From: CAVVEQ01 sp963747315
GTDB taxonomy: Bacteria; Chloroflexota; Anaerolineae; Anaerolineales; Anaerolineaceae
Reading direction: 5' to 3'
Length of the DNA: 64,000 nucleotides
NCBI GenBank assembly: GCA_963747315.1
Contig: CAVVEQ010000006.1
Location: forward strand, 372,001-436,000
Shown: one piece after another, positions 43,612 through 52,365 of the stretch
How positions within the stretch are numbered: position 1 is the first letter of the stretch
Layout: every line of letters begins with the position of its first letter
Notes under the pieces: generated by a model
Seen by the model: only the letters and a program-made list of their open reading frames with translations
Database searches by the model: none
Told to the model about the DNA's origin: nothing
Position numbers and translations under genes: made by a program

Positions 43612-44400
43612 TTAATCCGGTTCCGCTTGTGGGACCTGGGTCCCGCGGCGAACCTTATGAAGGAATTCCGGCGAGTTGAGGCTTCTTTCCAGCAGGTAAG
43701 TGATATAGCGCTGCAGCAGGGATTCCATCTCCCTGCGTACGCCCTCGGGGATCTTGGCCCTGGAGGCTTCGCGGTAGCTGCTCCTCTGGAGGTGGCGCAT
43801 GAATTTCAGACCTTCCAGCGAAACTGGCAGCGAGGAGTTCGTTTTCAACCCGCAATCCGGGCAGAGCACACCTCCCATGCCGGCATCGAAGAACTGGTCC
43901 TGCGGTTTGATCTCTGCACTGCAGCCAACACAGCGGAAGAGCTCTGGGCGAAAACCTACCAGATCCAGGGTATGGATCTCGAAGAACCGCACTGCGAGGA
44001 AACAATCTTCCTCCGCGGAGATGCGCTTTAGTGTGTCCTGCAGCAATTGGTAAAGCGGGATGGAAGCGCCATCTTCGTAAGTAAATCGTTCCACCAGTTC
44101 TACAACATACGATGCGTACGCTGTACGAACCAGGTCTTCCCGGATATTAAGAAATGAATCGATGGATTCCGCTTGAGTCACGATCCACAGATCCCGCCCG
44201 CGCGCAAGCTGGAGGCTTACTCTCGTGAACGGCTCCAGGTGCCCAGCCTTCCGGGAATGCATTTTACGCACCCCCTTGGCAATAGCCCGGATTTTCCCCC
44301 GCTCTCTAGTAAATAATACCAAAAGGCGGTCGGCTTCGCCCCAATTGGAGTGCCGGATCACCACCGCTTCCACCCGGATGGACCGCTCGCGGTCGGGCAT
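43612..44400 (-). CDS. recO: DNA repair protein RecO
   Basis: 262 residues, full length. An N-terminal OB fold (EAVVIRHSNWGEADRLLVLFTRERGKIRAIAKGVRK) is followed by a helical domain and a four-Cys zinc site (CVGC and CPDC). RecO loads RecA on SSB-coated DNA and anneals strands, together with RecR. The start lies 15 bp after the cytidine deaminase stop, so glmU, cdd and recO are probably co-transcribed. Confidence 0.94.
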   Translation of the reverse strand: MPDRERSIRVEAVVIRHSNWGEADRLLVLFTRERGKIRAIAKGVRKMHSRKAGHLEPFTRVSLQLARGRDLWIVTQAESIDSFLNIREDLVRTAYASYVVELVERFTYEDGASIPLYQLLQDTLKRISAEEDCFLAVRFFEIHTLDLVGFRPELFRCVGCSAEIKPQDQFFDAGMGGVLCPDCGLKTNSSLPVSLEGLKFMRHLQRSSYREASRAKIPEGVRREMESLLQRYITYLLERSLNSPEFLHKVRRGTQVPQAEPD

Positions 44401-44415
44401 ATGCGTTCCCGGAGG

Positions 44416-44823
44416 TTAACCCGTCAGTTTATCCGGTGTGAATGCATCCGGAAGAATATCTCGAAGCGGAAATTCACCCGTCACCCTGCCAGAGGCATCT
44501 GCAAGGATCACGAGGGTTTCCAGTCCAAATTCCGCAAGCACCTGCCGGCAGCCTCCGCAGGGGGAGCCGCCGTTCTCTGTGGCTACGGCAATGGTCAGGA
44601 AATCGCGCTCTCCCTCGGACACCGCTTTGAAAACCGCCACCCGTTCCGCACAGATTGTGGAGGGGAATGCGGCATTTTCAATGTTCACTCCATCATATAT
44701 CCTGCCCGAGCGGGTCAACAGCGCTGCCCCGACCGCGTAGTGGGAATAGGGGGAATACGACCAGCGCCTGGCAATCAGGGCACGCTGGATCAATTGCTCT
44801 CTCATTTCATTATCATTCGTCAT
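44416..44823 (-). CDS. cdd: Cytidine deaminase
   Basis: 135 residues. It converts cytidine and deoxycytidine to uridine forms in pyrimidine salvage. The zinc site of the tetrameric type is present: Cys in TICAERVAVFKAV with its catalytic Glu, and the PCGGCRQVLAEF pair. The substrate-binding block NIENAAFPS is also seen. It starts 3 bp after the glmU stop and is followed by recO. Confidence 0.94.
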   Translation of the reverse strand: MTNDNEMREQLIQRALIARRWSYSPYSHYAVGAALLTRSGRIYDGVNIENAAFPSTICAERVAVFKAVSEGERDFLTIAVATENGGSPCGGCRQVLAEFGLETLVILADASGRVTGEFPLRDILPDAFTPDKLTG

Positions 44824-44826
44824 GGA

Positions 44827-46176
44827 TTATTCTTCCTTCAGGCTCTTTAATTCCCTGGCAGGTACACCCACCACTATCTTGTTGGGGGGGACATCTTTCG
44901 TGACCACCGCGCCTGCACCGGTCTTGGAGTTCCGGCCGATCCTTACCGGGGCAACCAGCATCGTGTCACTGCCGATGAACACACCATCCTCGATGATGGT
45001 CGGATTCTTGTTTACACCGTCGAAGTTGCAGGTCACCGTGCCCGCGCCGATATTCACTCCCTCCCCGATGGTCGCATCCCCGATATAGGAAAAATGACCC
45101 ATGCGGGAATCTGCACCGATGGTGGAATTCTTTACCTCGCCGAAGTTACCCATATGCATGCCTTTACCCAGGTGAGCTCCTTTGCGCAGCCGGGCAAACG
45201 GCCCCATGATCACGCCTTCCTCCAGCACCGCCCCTTCCATTACCGCCATTTGGATGCGGCAATTATCGGAAACCTGGCAATCCGTTATGATCGTATCGGG
45301 GCCTACCTCGCAACCACTTCCTATTTTTGTGTTCCCCCTCAGGTAGGTATTCGGCAGGATAGTGGTATCCTCGCCGATAGTCACGGTTTCATCGATAAAA
45401 ACGGATTCAGGTTGAACCATGCTGACACCATTCAACATCCATTTCTCGTTGATGCGCTTGCGCAGCACCGCTCCAGCTTCTGCCAGGTGCACGCGGTTGT
45501 TGATGCCTATTGCTTCGCTTTCGTCTTCGGTTTTCAAAGCTTCCACTTGTTTCCCTTCCGTGGATGCAATCTCCACCAGGTCTGTGAGGTAATACTCTCC
45601 CTTTGGGGAGACTTTTACCTGTTTCAAAGCCTGCCAGAGCCACTCTGCACGGCAGCAATACACGCCTGCATTCAATTCGCGGATCAATTGTTGCTCCAGC
45701 GTAGCGCAAGCTTCTTCGACGATTGCCTGGATGTTTCCTGACGGGTCGCGGACGATTCTGCCAAAACCGCGCGGGTCTACGGCCTGCACGGTGAGGATCG
45801 TCAGCGGACCAGTGTTTTTTAATTGGACTTCCACCATTCTTTCGAAGGTCTCGCTTCTCAGCAGGGGCATATCCGCGTAAAAAACCAGCACAAGCCCCTG
45901 CCTGCCTCTCAGTAATTCTTCGGTGCAGGCAACTGCGTGTGCCGTCCCCAGCTGTTCATCCTGCACGGCGTACCTGGCGCGGTCTCCAACCATCTGGCGC
46001 ACCTGTTCCGCGCCGTGCCCCACGACCAGCACAGGCGGCTCGCTGGATACCCCGGCGGCAAGCGCCAGGGCGTATTCCACCATGGGCTTACCTGCCAGGG
46101 GATGCAGGATCTTGGGGAGCGACGATTTCATGCGGGTTCCCTGGCCGGCAGCCAGGATCACAACCGAGACATCCAT
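44827..46176 (-). CDS. glmU: Bifunctional UDP-GlcNAc pyrophosphorylase / glucosamine-1-phosphate acetyltransferase
   Basis: 449 residues from the ATG at 46176 (GGGAGATAG upstream); the longer frame overlaps tRNA-Gln and is rejected. The N-terminal uridyltransferase has LAAGQGTRMKSSLPK. The C-terminal left-handed beta-helix has hexapeptide repeats (FIDETVTIGEDTTI, LGKGMHMGNFGEVKN, IGEGVNIGAGTVTCNFDG). It makes UDP-GlcNAc from GlcN-1-P, acetyl-CoA and UTP for peptidoglycan and for WecB at 31567. It is the first gene of glmU-cdd-recO. Confidence 0.97.
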   Translation of the reverse strand: MDVSVVILAAGQGTRMKSSLPKILHPLAGKPMVEYALALAAGVSSEPPVLVVGHGAEQVRQMVGDRARYAVQDEQLGTAHAVACTEELLRGRQGLVLVFYADMPLLRSETFERMVEVQLKNTGPLTILTVQAVDPRGFGRIVRDPSGNIQAIVEEACATLEQQLIRELNAGVYCCRAEWLWQALKQVKVSPKGEYYLTDLVEIASTEGKQVEALKTEDESEAIGINNRVHLAEAGAVLRKRINEKWMLNGVSMVQPESVFIDETVTIGEDTTILPNTYLRGNTKIGSGCEVGPDTIITDCQVSDNCRIQMAVMEGAVLEEGVIMGPFARLRKGAHLGKGMHMGNFGEVKNSTIGADSRMGHFSYIGDATIGEGVNIGAGTVTCNFDGVNKNPTIIEDGVFIGSDTMLVAPVRIGRNSKTGAGAVVTKDVPPNKIVVGVPARELKSLKEE

Positions 46177-46289
46177 TTTTTCTATCTCCCATCCATTTTT
46201 CGGGATAAAAAGAGCCTTACTCTGGAACTCAGGTTGTAAAGCTCGGGTGGTATTGCGGCTTTCTTGCACCTCCCCGGGATTTGGGAAGG

Positions 46290-46360
46290 CTGGGGCGCCT
46301 GGATTCGAACCAAGATCCACAGATCCAAAGTCTGGTGTGCTGCCATTGCACTACGCCCCA
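46290..46360 (-). tRNA. tRNA-Gln (anticodon TTG)
   Basis: On the minus strand a full cloverleaf of ~71 nt: acceptor TGGGGCG/CGCCCCA, anticodon loop CTTTGGA with TTG, T-arm GGTTCGAATCC. The CCA end is not encoded. It lies between the receiver/roadblock-like gene and glmU. Confidence 0.95.
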
Positions 46361-46429
46361 GAATTCGGGCTCTATTATAAACGATTAATTTCGTTGGATG
46401 ATTTTCAGGCGTTTTGCACCCGATTTTGA

Positions 46430-47498
46430 TTACTTTTTAACTTTCAAACCCAATTTTTGAGCCTGCTCAAATGTAAGCAGGTCCGGGTTGCCCAGGTCCG
46501 GCTTCGCCTGAGCGCTGGCATTCTCCCAGAAATCATCCGCATCGCTGCGGCTAACATTCCCGGGCGCACCCAGCAGTTTTTCCAGTTCTCCATCTCCTCC
46601 GGATTCTTTTTTCTCCAGCAGGAGAGTTCTTTCCACCCGCAACCCCGCCCACCGGAGGCTTCGCTTCACTGTTCGTGGCATGAATCCTTAGGTTTTTATA
46701 GCCATTCATGAGAAAGTTTATTTTTTCTGCTATAACGGAGGGGTCCAGCACCGGAGAAAACAAAGCAGCAATAACCTCCTCCCCTCCGGATGCCGCCAGG
46801 AAATCGGAGCTCATGCCTGGTAAATAATGGATCGAAACCTTTTCGCGCGAAAGTATCAATGACCCCATTTCACGGGATGCTGCGGACACCTTCTTCCCTG
46901 CCTGGCGGATAACATCCCTTGGCAGGTCCGCGGGAAGGTCTCCAAAAGCTTTTTCGATCACCCCATCCTGGTCCATCCACAAGGTGCATCGGGCTTTCAA
47001 GGATTGATGCAGCTTATGCAAAGCCTTACTTAATTGATCTTCGTCTTTTTCCGTGTCAGCCTGGCTGACTTTCTGCGTTTCCGCCTTAGTTGGGGGAAGA
47101 TTATTCTTGGCAGCAGGAGCAGACTCCATCCCAATGATCACCGCAACCGTATTTCGGAATTCATCCAGGTCAACAGGTTTTTGTAATACCTGCAATACCT
47201 GCAGGTCCTCAGCTTCCTTTTCCAACTGGGCATCCACAATTGCCGTTGTGAGCAGGACCTTCACCCCGGGATGCTTTCGTTGGACACGCCGGACAAGCTC
47301 CAACCCCGAAATCCCCGGCAGGCGGAAATCCGTGATCAGCATGTCAACCGCATGCCTGCCCATTTCGAGGATACCCTCCTCAGCCGATGGAACCGCTGTG
47401 ATAGTGAGTTCAGCTGCCAGATCCTGGATGGCGGTCTTTAAATCGCGGCCAAGTTCGGTTGCGTCTTCCACAATCAGAATATTAATGGGCTTGCTCAT
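46430..47498 (-). CDS. Receiver domain protein with roadblock-like region (frameshifted)
   Basis: About 355 residues after removing one base at 46686-46687, which joins MNGYKNLR to MPRTVKRSLRW. Residues ~1-120 are a canonical receiver: Glu11-Asp12, phospho-acceptor Asp57 (LITDFRLPG), Thr84 and Lys107 (LQKPVD) are all kept. After a polar linker, residues ~165-280 (CTLWMDQDGVIEKAFGDLP) look like a roadblock/LC7-type fold. The C-terminal ~85 residues are basic then acidic with no known domain. No DNA-binding or enzyme domain is present. The layout resembles the receiver gene at 28229. A TATAAT ends 6 nt before the ATG at 47498. Confidence 0.75.
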
Positions 47499-47513
47499 AC
47501 CGCTATTATAGCC

Positions 47514-47546
47514 AAAAAAACCCTGCCGGGATGTAATCTGGCAGGG
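47514..47546 (-). terminator. Rho-independent terminator of the ABC transporter operon
   Basis: CCCTGCC/GGCAGGG (47521-47527, 47540-47546), 12-nt loop, followed on the minus strand by T7 (47514-47520). The TATAAT of the next gene (47505-47510) starts right behind it. Confidence 0.9.
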
Positions 47547-47567
47547 TTGGGATTCCAACATATTGCA

Positions 47568-47771
47568 TCATCGAGGTTTGTCTTTTGAGAGCCAAACCGC
47601 CCCGATAAAGCCGATCACGATCCCGAAAAAAGAACAAAGATATGCCAGGAAGTTTAAGAAAAATGTGGATGGGATCACTTGCATGACCATTAGCAATGGC
47701 AGAATCACCCCGGTGAGGAGCATCACGAAGGCGATCAATATCATCATTTTTGGGTTAATGCGGGATGGCAT
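47568..47771 (-). CDS. Small two-helix membrane protein
   Basis: 67 residues: two hydrophobic helices (MMILIAFVMLLTGVILPLLMV and FLAYLCSFFGIVIGFIGAVWL) with short polar ends. Its ATG follows the DppF-like stop directly (TAAATG), so it is translationally coupled to the transporter genes and ends the operon before the terminator at 47514. It may be an accessory part of the transporter; no family is recognised. Confidence 0.7.
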   Translation of the reverse strand: MPSRINPKMMILIAFVMLLTGVILPLLMVMQVIPSTFFLNFLAYLCSFFGIVIGFIGAVWLSKDKPR

Positions 47772-48819
47772 TTATTTATACAACCAGCAGGCAACCTTGT
47801 GTTCCGGGTTGATCTCAAAATCAGGTGGTACTTCCACTTCGCAGAGTCCATTTATCTTTTTGGGACAGCGCGGATGGAAACGGCATCCCGGTGGGGGGGT
47901 GATCAGGCTGGGTGGCTCGCCGGTCGGGAATGTCCTTATAGACTTTGGCGTTGGCGGCATCAGGATCGGAGGTGGCGGCCAGGAGCGCGAGCGTATAAGG
48001 GTGTGAAGGATTAAATAGCAGGTCTTGTACCTTCGCCTGTTCGACGATCTTGCCGGCGTACATCACAAAGATTCGGCGTGAAAAATAGCGCACCGTGGAG
48101 AGATCGTGCGTGATATAGATAACACCCAGGTTGTATTTTTCCTGCAGGTTGCGCAGCAGGTTAAGTATCTCCACGCGCACCGAGGCATCCAGCATCGAGA
48201 CTGGCTCGTCAGCCACGATCAGCTTGGGTTCAAGCACCATCGCCCTGGCGATGACAATGCGCTGCTGCTGGCCGCCGCTGAGCATATGCGGAAACTTGGG
48301 CAGGAAATCTTCAATGGGGAATACTTTTACTTCTTCAAGCACCTTCCGTATGCGATCGTTCCGTTCCTCCTCCGATTTTTTGGAGTTGATCATCATCGGT
48401 TCGCTCAGGATGCGGGTCACGTCCATAAAGGGCGGCATCGCACCATAGGGATCCTGCTGGATGTAGCCTACCTGGGACCGGTACCATTTTAGGTCCTTCG
48501 GTTCCATCTTGCTGATATCCTTCCCTTCAAATACCACCCTCCCCTTGATCGGACGATTCAGCCCCAGGATGGTTTTCATCAGGCTGGATTTTCCGCAACC
48601 GCTTTCTCCAACAACCGCGATCGCCTCCCCCTTGTGCAGGTCGAAGGTCACACCATCCACCGCGCGGACGTACCCGGCATGTCCAAAACCGAATTTCCGC
48701 AATTCGAACCAGACGTGAAGGTCCTGGAAGGATATAAGAGATTGATTTTGCGGATCTGAGCCTGCAGGAGAGTCGATTTTCTCGATCACATTCACCGCGT
48801 TGGTTTTCATTTTTGCCAT
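47772..48819 (-). CDS. Peptide-type ABC transporter ATP-binding protein (DppF/OppF type, frameshifted)
   Basis: About 348 residues after removing one base from the GGG at 47926-47928, which joins YKDIP to TGEPPSLITPPPGC. Walker A is GESGCGKSS, the signature LSGGQQQRI, and Walker B LIVADEPVSMLD. The C-terminal oligopeptide extension has RFHPRCP, which in related proteins holds an iron-sulfur or metal site. Start at 48819 with AGGAG upstream. It energises import with the ATPase at 48834 and the two permeases. Confidence 0.92.
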
Positions 48820-48833
48820 TAAGGATCTCCTGC

Positions 48834-49799
48834 CTATACGTATAACCAGCATTTCACCAACCGGCCATCACGCTCTTCAACCGGAGGCTCATCTGAGCAT
48901 AGATCGAATTTTTTGTGACATCGTTCCGCAAAACGGCAGCCCTTGGGGGGATCGAGCAGGCTGGGTGGCTGTCCTATAATAAAATCGGGTTCCACGGTCG
49001 CTCGCAGCTTTGGCACGCTTGCCATCAGCTTCTTCGCATAGGGATGCAGCGGCTCATGGAAGAACCTTTCCGCGTCGCTTACCTCCACGATCTGCCCGGC
49101 GTACATCACCGCCACTTTATCCGCCAATTCACTGGAGGTGGCAATATCGTGTGTGATCAGGATGAAGCTCGTTTCCAGTTCGTTTTTAATTCGTTTAAGG
49201 ACATTGAAAATATTTGCCTGGGTGAGCACATCCAGCGCAGAGGTGGGTTCATCGAGGATGATCAGGTCTGGCGCGGTTACCAATGCCATCGCGATCGCCG
49301 AGCGCTGCCGCATCCCGCCGCTTAGTTCGAACGCATACCGGTCGATGAATTGGTTTGGTACACCCACATGGGCGAACATTTTGCGGGCCTGTTTGAAGGC
49401 ATCCTCTTTGGATGCGCCGTTGTGAACGATCACCGGTTCCGCCACCTGCTCACCGACTTTCATCACCGGGTTAAGCGAATTCATGGCTGCCTGGGGAACC
49501 ATAGACATCTTCACCCAGCGCACATCTTTACGATAGGCTTCGTCATCCAGTGCCATGGTATCCACGCCGTTCAGGATCACTTTACCGCTATAGCGTTCAA
49601 TATTCTTGGGGAGCAAACGCAGGATGGCTTTTGCCAGGGAGGTCTTCCCGCAACCGGATTCACCCAGTACGACGACTGCTTCTTTGAATCCCAGGTTGAA
49701 ATTCACGCCATCAACAGCACGTACAACTCCTGTTTTTCCTACTTTAAAGTGTAAAACCAGATCTTCAATTTTAAGGAGGGGAGCATCATTCTTTGGCAT
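48834..49799 (-). CDS. Peptide-type ABC transporter ATP-binding protein (DppD/OppD type)
   Basis: 321 residues. Walker A GESGCGKTS, Q-loop MVPQAAMNSLNP, signature ELSGGMRQRSA and Walker B LIILDEPTSALD are complete; the C-terminal extension has CRFAERCHKKFDLC. Its start overlaps the permease stop by 1 bp and its stop is 14 bp before the DppF-like gene. Together the two ATPases form the cytoplasmic motor. Confidence 0.95.
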   Translation of the reverse strand: MPKNDAPLLKIEDLVLHFKVGKTGVVRAVDGVNFNLGFKEAVVVLGESGCGKTSLAKAILRLLPKNIERYSGKVILNGVDTMALDDEAYRKDVRWVKMSMVPQAAMNSLNPVMKVGEQVAEPVIVHNGASKEDAFKQARKMFAHVGVPNQFIDRYAFELSGGMRQRSAIAMALVTAPDLIILDEPTSALDVLTQANIFNVLKRIKNELETSFILITHDIATSSELADKVAVMYAGQIVEVSDAERFFHEPLHPYAKKLMASVPKLRATVEPDFIIGQPPSLLDPPKGCRFAERCHKKFDLCSDEPPVEERDGRLVKCWLYV

Positions 49800-51133
49800 T
49801 ATTGACCTCGCAGGCGGGGGTTGAAGATGCGGTCGAGAGCGAAGCCCACCATTGCGAAGGCCAAACCGGTGAACATCAGCAGGACGCTGGGTTCCAGCAC
49901 CCAGTAATACCAGCCATTGTAGAGCGCTCCATTGGCATAGGAATCATTAATGATCTTGCCCCAGGTGGGCAGGATCGGGTCGCCAAGGCCCAGGATCGCC
50001 AGGGAGGCTTCAAGGAACACGTAACTGGGGATCAGGAGGATAAACTGGGGAATGAGCACCGGGATCACACGAGGCAGCATGTATTGGAAAATGATCCGGG
50101 AATCCCCCGCTCCGTATGCTTTTGCCGCTTCGATATAGGGTGATTCCTTGGTCTGCAGGAACATCGCCCGGAAGGTTTTAATCTGCGAACCGAAAATTCC
50201 CAGAATGATCACCGTACCCAGAATCGTACCAATACTGCGGGAATAGAAAGTTCCCACCATGATGAGGATCGGTAGGAAGGGCAGGATCATGTTGATCTCG
50301 ACGATGCGCTGGGTGACGTTATCCAGCCACCCCCCGTACCAGGTGCTCACCGCGGCGATGGACATGGAAATGATCGTGGTTCCGACAGCCGCCAATAATC
50401 CAAAAAGAAGCGCCACCGGGGCACCCCAGAGTAACGGGATCAATAAATCCCTCCTCAGGTGGTCTGTCCCCGCGATGCCGCTCACATCTCCAAAGGCAAT
50501 GAATTCTGCATCAATATCCGACCCCGGTTCAAAAGTAACCCCTTCGATTTCTAGGACGTAATCCCCTTTCAGAGGTTGGGGAGGATTCGATTCCGGATCC
50601 TGGAAGAGAGCCACCTCCGGCACCTCTCCTCCAAGTTTCTGGATCAATGCTTTGTCCTGCGAGATACGGTAGGTTTCAGTTTGTCCGATTGCCAGGTTTC
50701 TTAATCGAATGTTTCTTCCATCAGGAGTTCGCAAGGATACTGCCGCGAATGGGTGCTTTTCTGTGAATTTGGCGGTGAAATAGATCACCAGGTCGTTCTG
50801 GTAACTATCAGTATTAAATGTAAACGGCAGCGAGATCTTAATGACCGAGGAACCATCGGATTTGTTATCCACCACCTTATATTCCGGGTGCTGGCTGCTA
50901 TCCAGCTGGATCGTTTCTGATAACTTATTTAGTCGGAAGATGTTGGTCCAGGCGGGTTGGGCGAATTTTGGAGAATCTTTCCAGTCCTGCTCGGTGCCCC
51001 GCCACAACCGGATGGCATCCGTATAGGGGTAACGCACAATGGCAGTTATGGAAAGGATGATCAATAGCGCGATCATGCCAAGACCAACAACCGCGGAGGG
51101 GTATTTCAACAGCTCTTTAAAACCTCTTGCCAA
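49799..51133 (-). CDS. Peptide-type ABC transporter permease (DppC type) with large outside insert
   Basis: 444 residues, against ~300 for usual DppC. After the first membrane helix (AVVGLGMIALLIILSITAIV) there is a ~200-residue polar insert (~35-235), predicted outside, containing beta-rich stretches (YQNDLVIYFTAKFTEK, GDYVLEIEGVTFEPG). Five more helices follow with the EAA loop (YIEAAKAYGAGDSRIIFQYMLPR) that contacts the ATPases. The insert may contact the binding protein. It follows the DppB-like gene by 6 bp. Confidence 0.92.
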   Translation of the reverse strand: MARGFKELLKYPSAVVGLGMIALLIILSITAIVRYPYTDAIRLWRGTEQDWKDSPKFAQPAWTNIFRLNKLSETIQLDSSQHPEYKVVDNKSDGSSVIKISLPFTFNTDSYQNDLVIYFTAKFTEKHPFAAVSLRTPDGRNIRLRNLAIGQTETYRISQDKALIQKLGGEVPEVALFQDPESNPPQPLKGDYVLEIEGVTFEPGSDIDAEFIAFGDVSGIAGTDHLRRDLLIPLLWGAPVALLFGLLAAVGTTIISMSIAAVSTWYGGWLDNVTQRIVEINMILPFLPILIMVGTFYSRSIGTILGTVIILGIFGSQIKTFRAMFLQTKESPYIEAAKAYGAGDSRIIFQYMLPRVIPVLIPQFILLIPSYVFLEASLAILGLGDPILPTWGKIINDSYANGALYNGWYYWVLEPSVLLMFTGLAFAMVGFALDRIFNPRLRGQ

Positions 51134-51139
51134 TTGCTT

Positions 51140-52288
51140 TCATGCCTTGGACTCCCCGCCGCCGATCTTCACCCGCGGATCAACAATGGCGTAGACAAAA
51201 TCAAGAATGAACACGGTGAGCGCCAGTAGATAGGCATAAACCACAGTGATACCCAGGATCACCGGCGTATCGAAAAGCCCGATCGCCTGGAATTGTGCTC
51301 GGCCGATGCCAGGCCAGACAAAGAGGGTTTCGATGATCGGCCCTCCCACGATGATGGTGATCATCAATAAGGCAAAACTGGTAATGATCGTCGGAAGGGT
51401 CGGGCGAAGGATGTATTTCCGTTCGATCTCCCGTGAGGTTAACCCCTTGGCTTTGGCCATATCCACGTAATCCTCACTGGAATAGATCAGGAAAAATGTT
51501 CGCCAGGTGAAAATTTCGATGAAAATCCCTGCAATAAGCAAAGCGGAGACCGGGAGAACCATATGCCGGCCAAGGCTGGCGATATATGAAAGCGGGTCGC
51601 TTGGAGGCGGAGAATCCACCATCCCGGAGAAGGGTAGGACCTTCAGAATCGCTGAAAATATCAATACCAGGAAGATGCCGTAAAACCATCCCGGTGCAGA
51701 GGAAAGCGGCGTGAGGGCGATCAGGATCTTATCCCAAACGCTGCCGTATTTTCTGGAAAGAATAAGGGAAAAGAACAGGGCGATAAAAAAGAGAAGCAGG
51801 GCTTCCACCCCGAATAATAGCAGAGTTGTTGGTAATCTTTCGAGAATGATGATTCGCACCGCGGTGGAACCGCTGTTGCTGGTCATCTGGGTTGCGCGGC
51901 CAAGATCAAGGGTGATGGCATTCAATAAATACTGACCGCTTCGCACGATAAAGGGTTTATCCATGCCGAAACGTTTTTCCTGGATGGAAATCATTTCGTT
52001 GATTTTCGTTTCCCTTGCCTCCTGGGATACATTGCGCATGGCAGGGTCATTGGCTACCCGCATGTTCACGTCCTCGCGAATCTGCGCGCGGCGGATCTCA
52101 TCCACATAGCCGCCCATGTTCGCGATCAACACGGTTAAATACAAGGCGACAACAACCGTGAAGAAGAGGGTCAGAATCCGGACGGCAGTATATTTGGCAA
52201 CCCGTGTAAAGGTGCCGCCGCCGCTCCTGACCTTCACTTGTTGTTCGGTTAATTCACCTGTTTCCAGAGGAGGGTTAGCTTCAGACAT
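51140..52288 (-). CDS. Peptide-type ABC transporter permease (DppB type)
   Basis: About 382 residues from the ATG at 52288. An N-terminal cytoplasmic tail of ~35 residues precedes the first helix (ILTLFFTVVVALYLTVLIANM), then a ~90-residue outside loop typical of DppB, and five more helices. The EAA loop is MAKAKGLTSREIERKYILRPTLP. It pairs with the DppC-type permease. A strong hairpin (52318-52350) separates it from the binding-protein gene upstream. Confidence 0.93.
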   Translation of the reverse strand: MSEANPPLETGELTEQQVKVRSGGGTFTRVAKYTAVRILTLFFTVVVALYLTVLIANMGGYVDEIRRAQIREDVNMRVANDPAMRNVSQEARETKINEMISIQEKRFGMDKPFIVRSGQYLLNAITLDLGRATQMTSNSGSTAVRIIILERLPTTLLLFGVEALLLFFIALFFSLILSRKYGSVWDKILIALTPLSSAPGWFYGIFLVLIFSAILKVLPFSGMVDSPPPSDPLSYIASLGRHMVLPVSALLIAGIFIEIFTWRTFFLIYSSEDYVDMAKAKGLTSREIERKYILRPTLPTIITSFALLMITIIVGGPIIETLFVWPGIGRAQFQAIGLFDTPVILGITVVYAYLLALTVFILDFVYAIVDPRVKIGGGESKA

Positions 52289-52317
52289 GGGGTCCACTCG
52301 ACTTTCTTAAGGAGATA

Positions 52318-52350
52318 CCCGGCAGGGACGGGGACCCCGTCCCTGCCGGG
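52318..52350. other. Near-perfect 33-bp palindrome between binding protein and permease genes
   Basis: CCCGGCAGGGACGGGG pairs with its complement at 52335-52350 around one central base (52334). In RNA it gives a stem of about 15 bp. No T-run follows on either strand, so it is better read as an mRNA-stabilising or partial-stop structure that keeps the binding protein in excess over the permeases. It may also be a member of a dispersed palindrome family. Confidence 0.6.
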
Positions 52351-52365
52351 TCTTTCAACTATTAA

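Noticed and set aside
46177..46320. Longer GlmU N-terminus
   Set aside because: It would read through tRNA-Gln; the ATG at 46176 has GGGAGA upstream and fits the family start.
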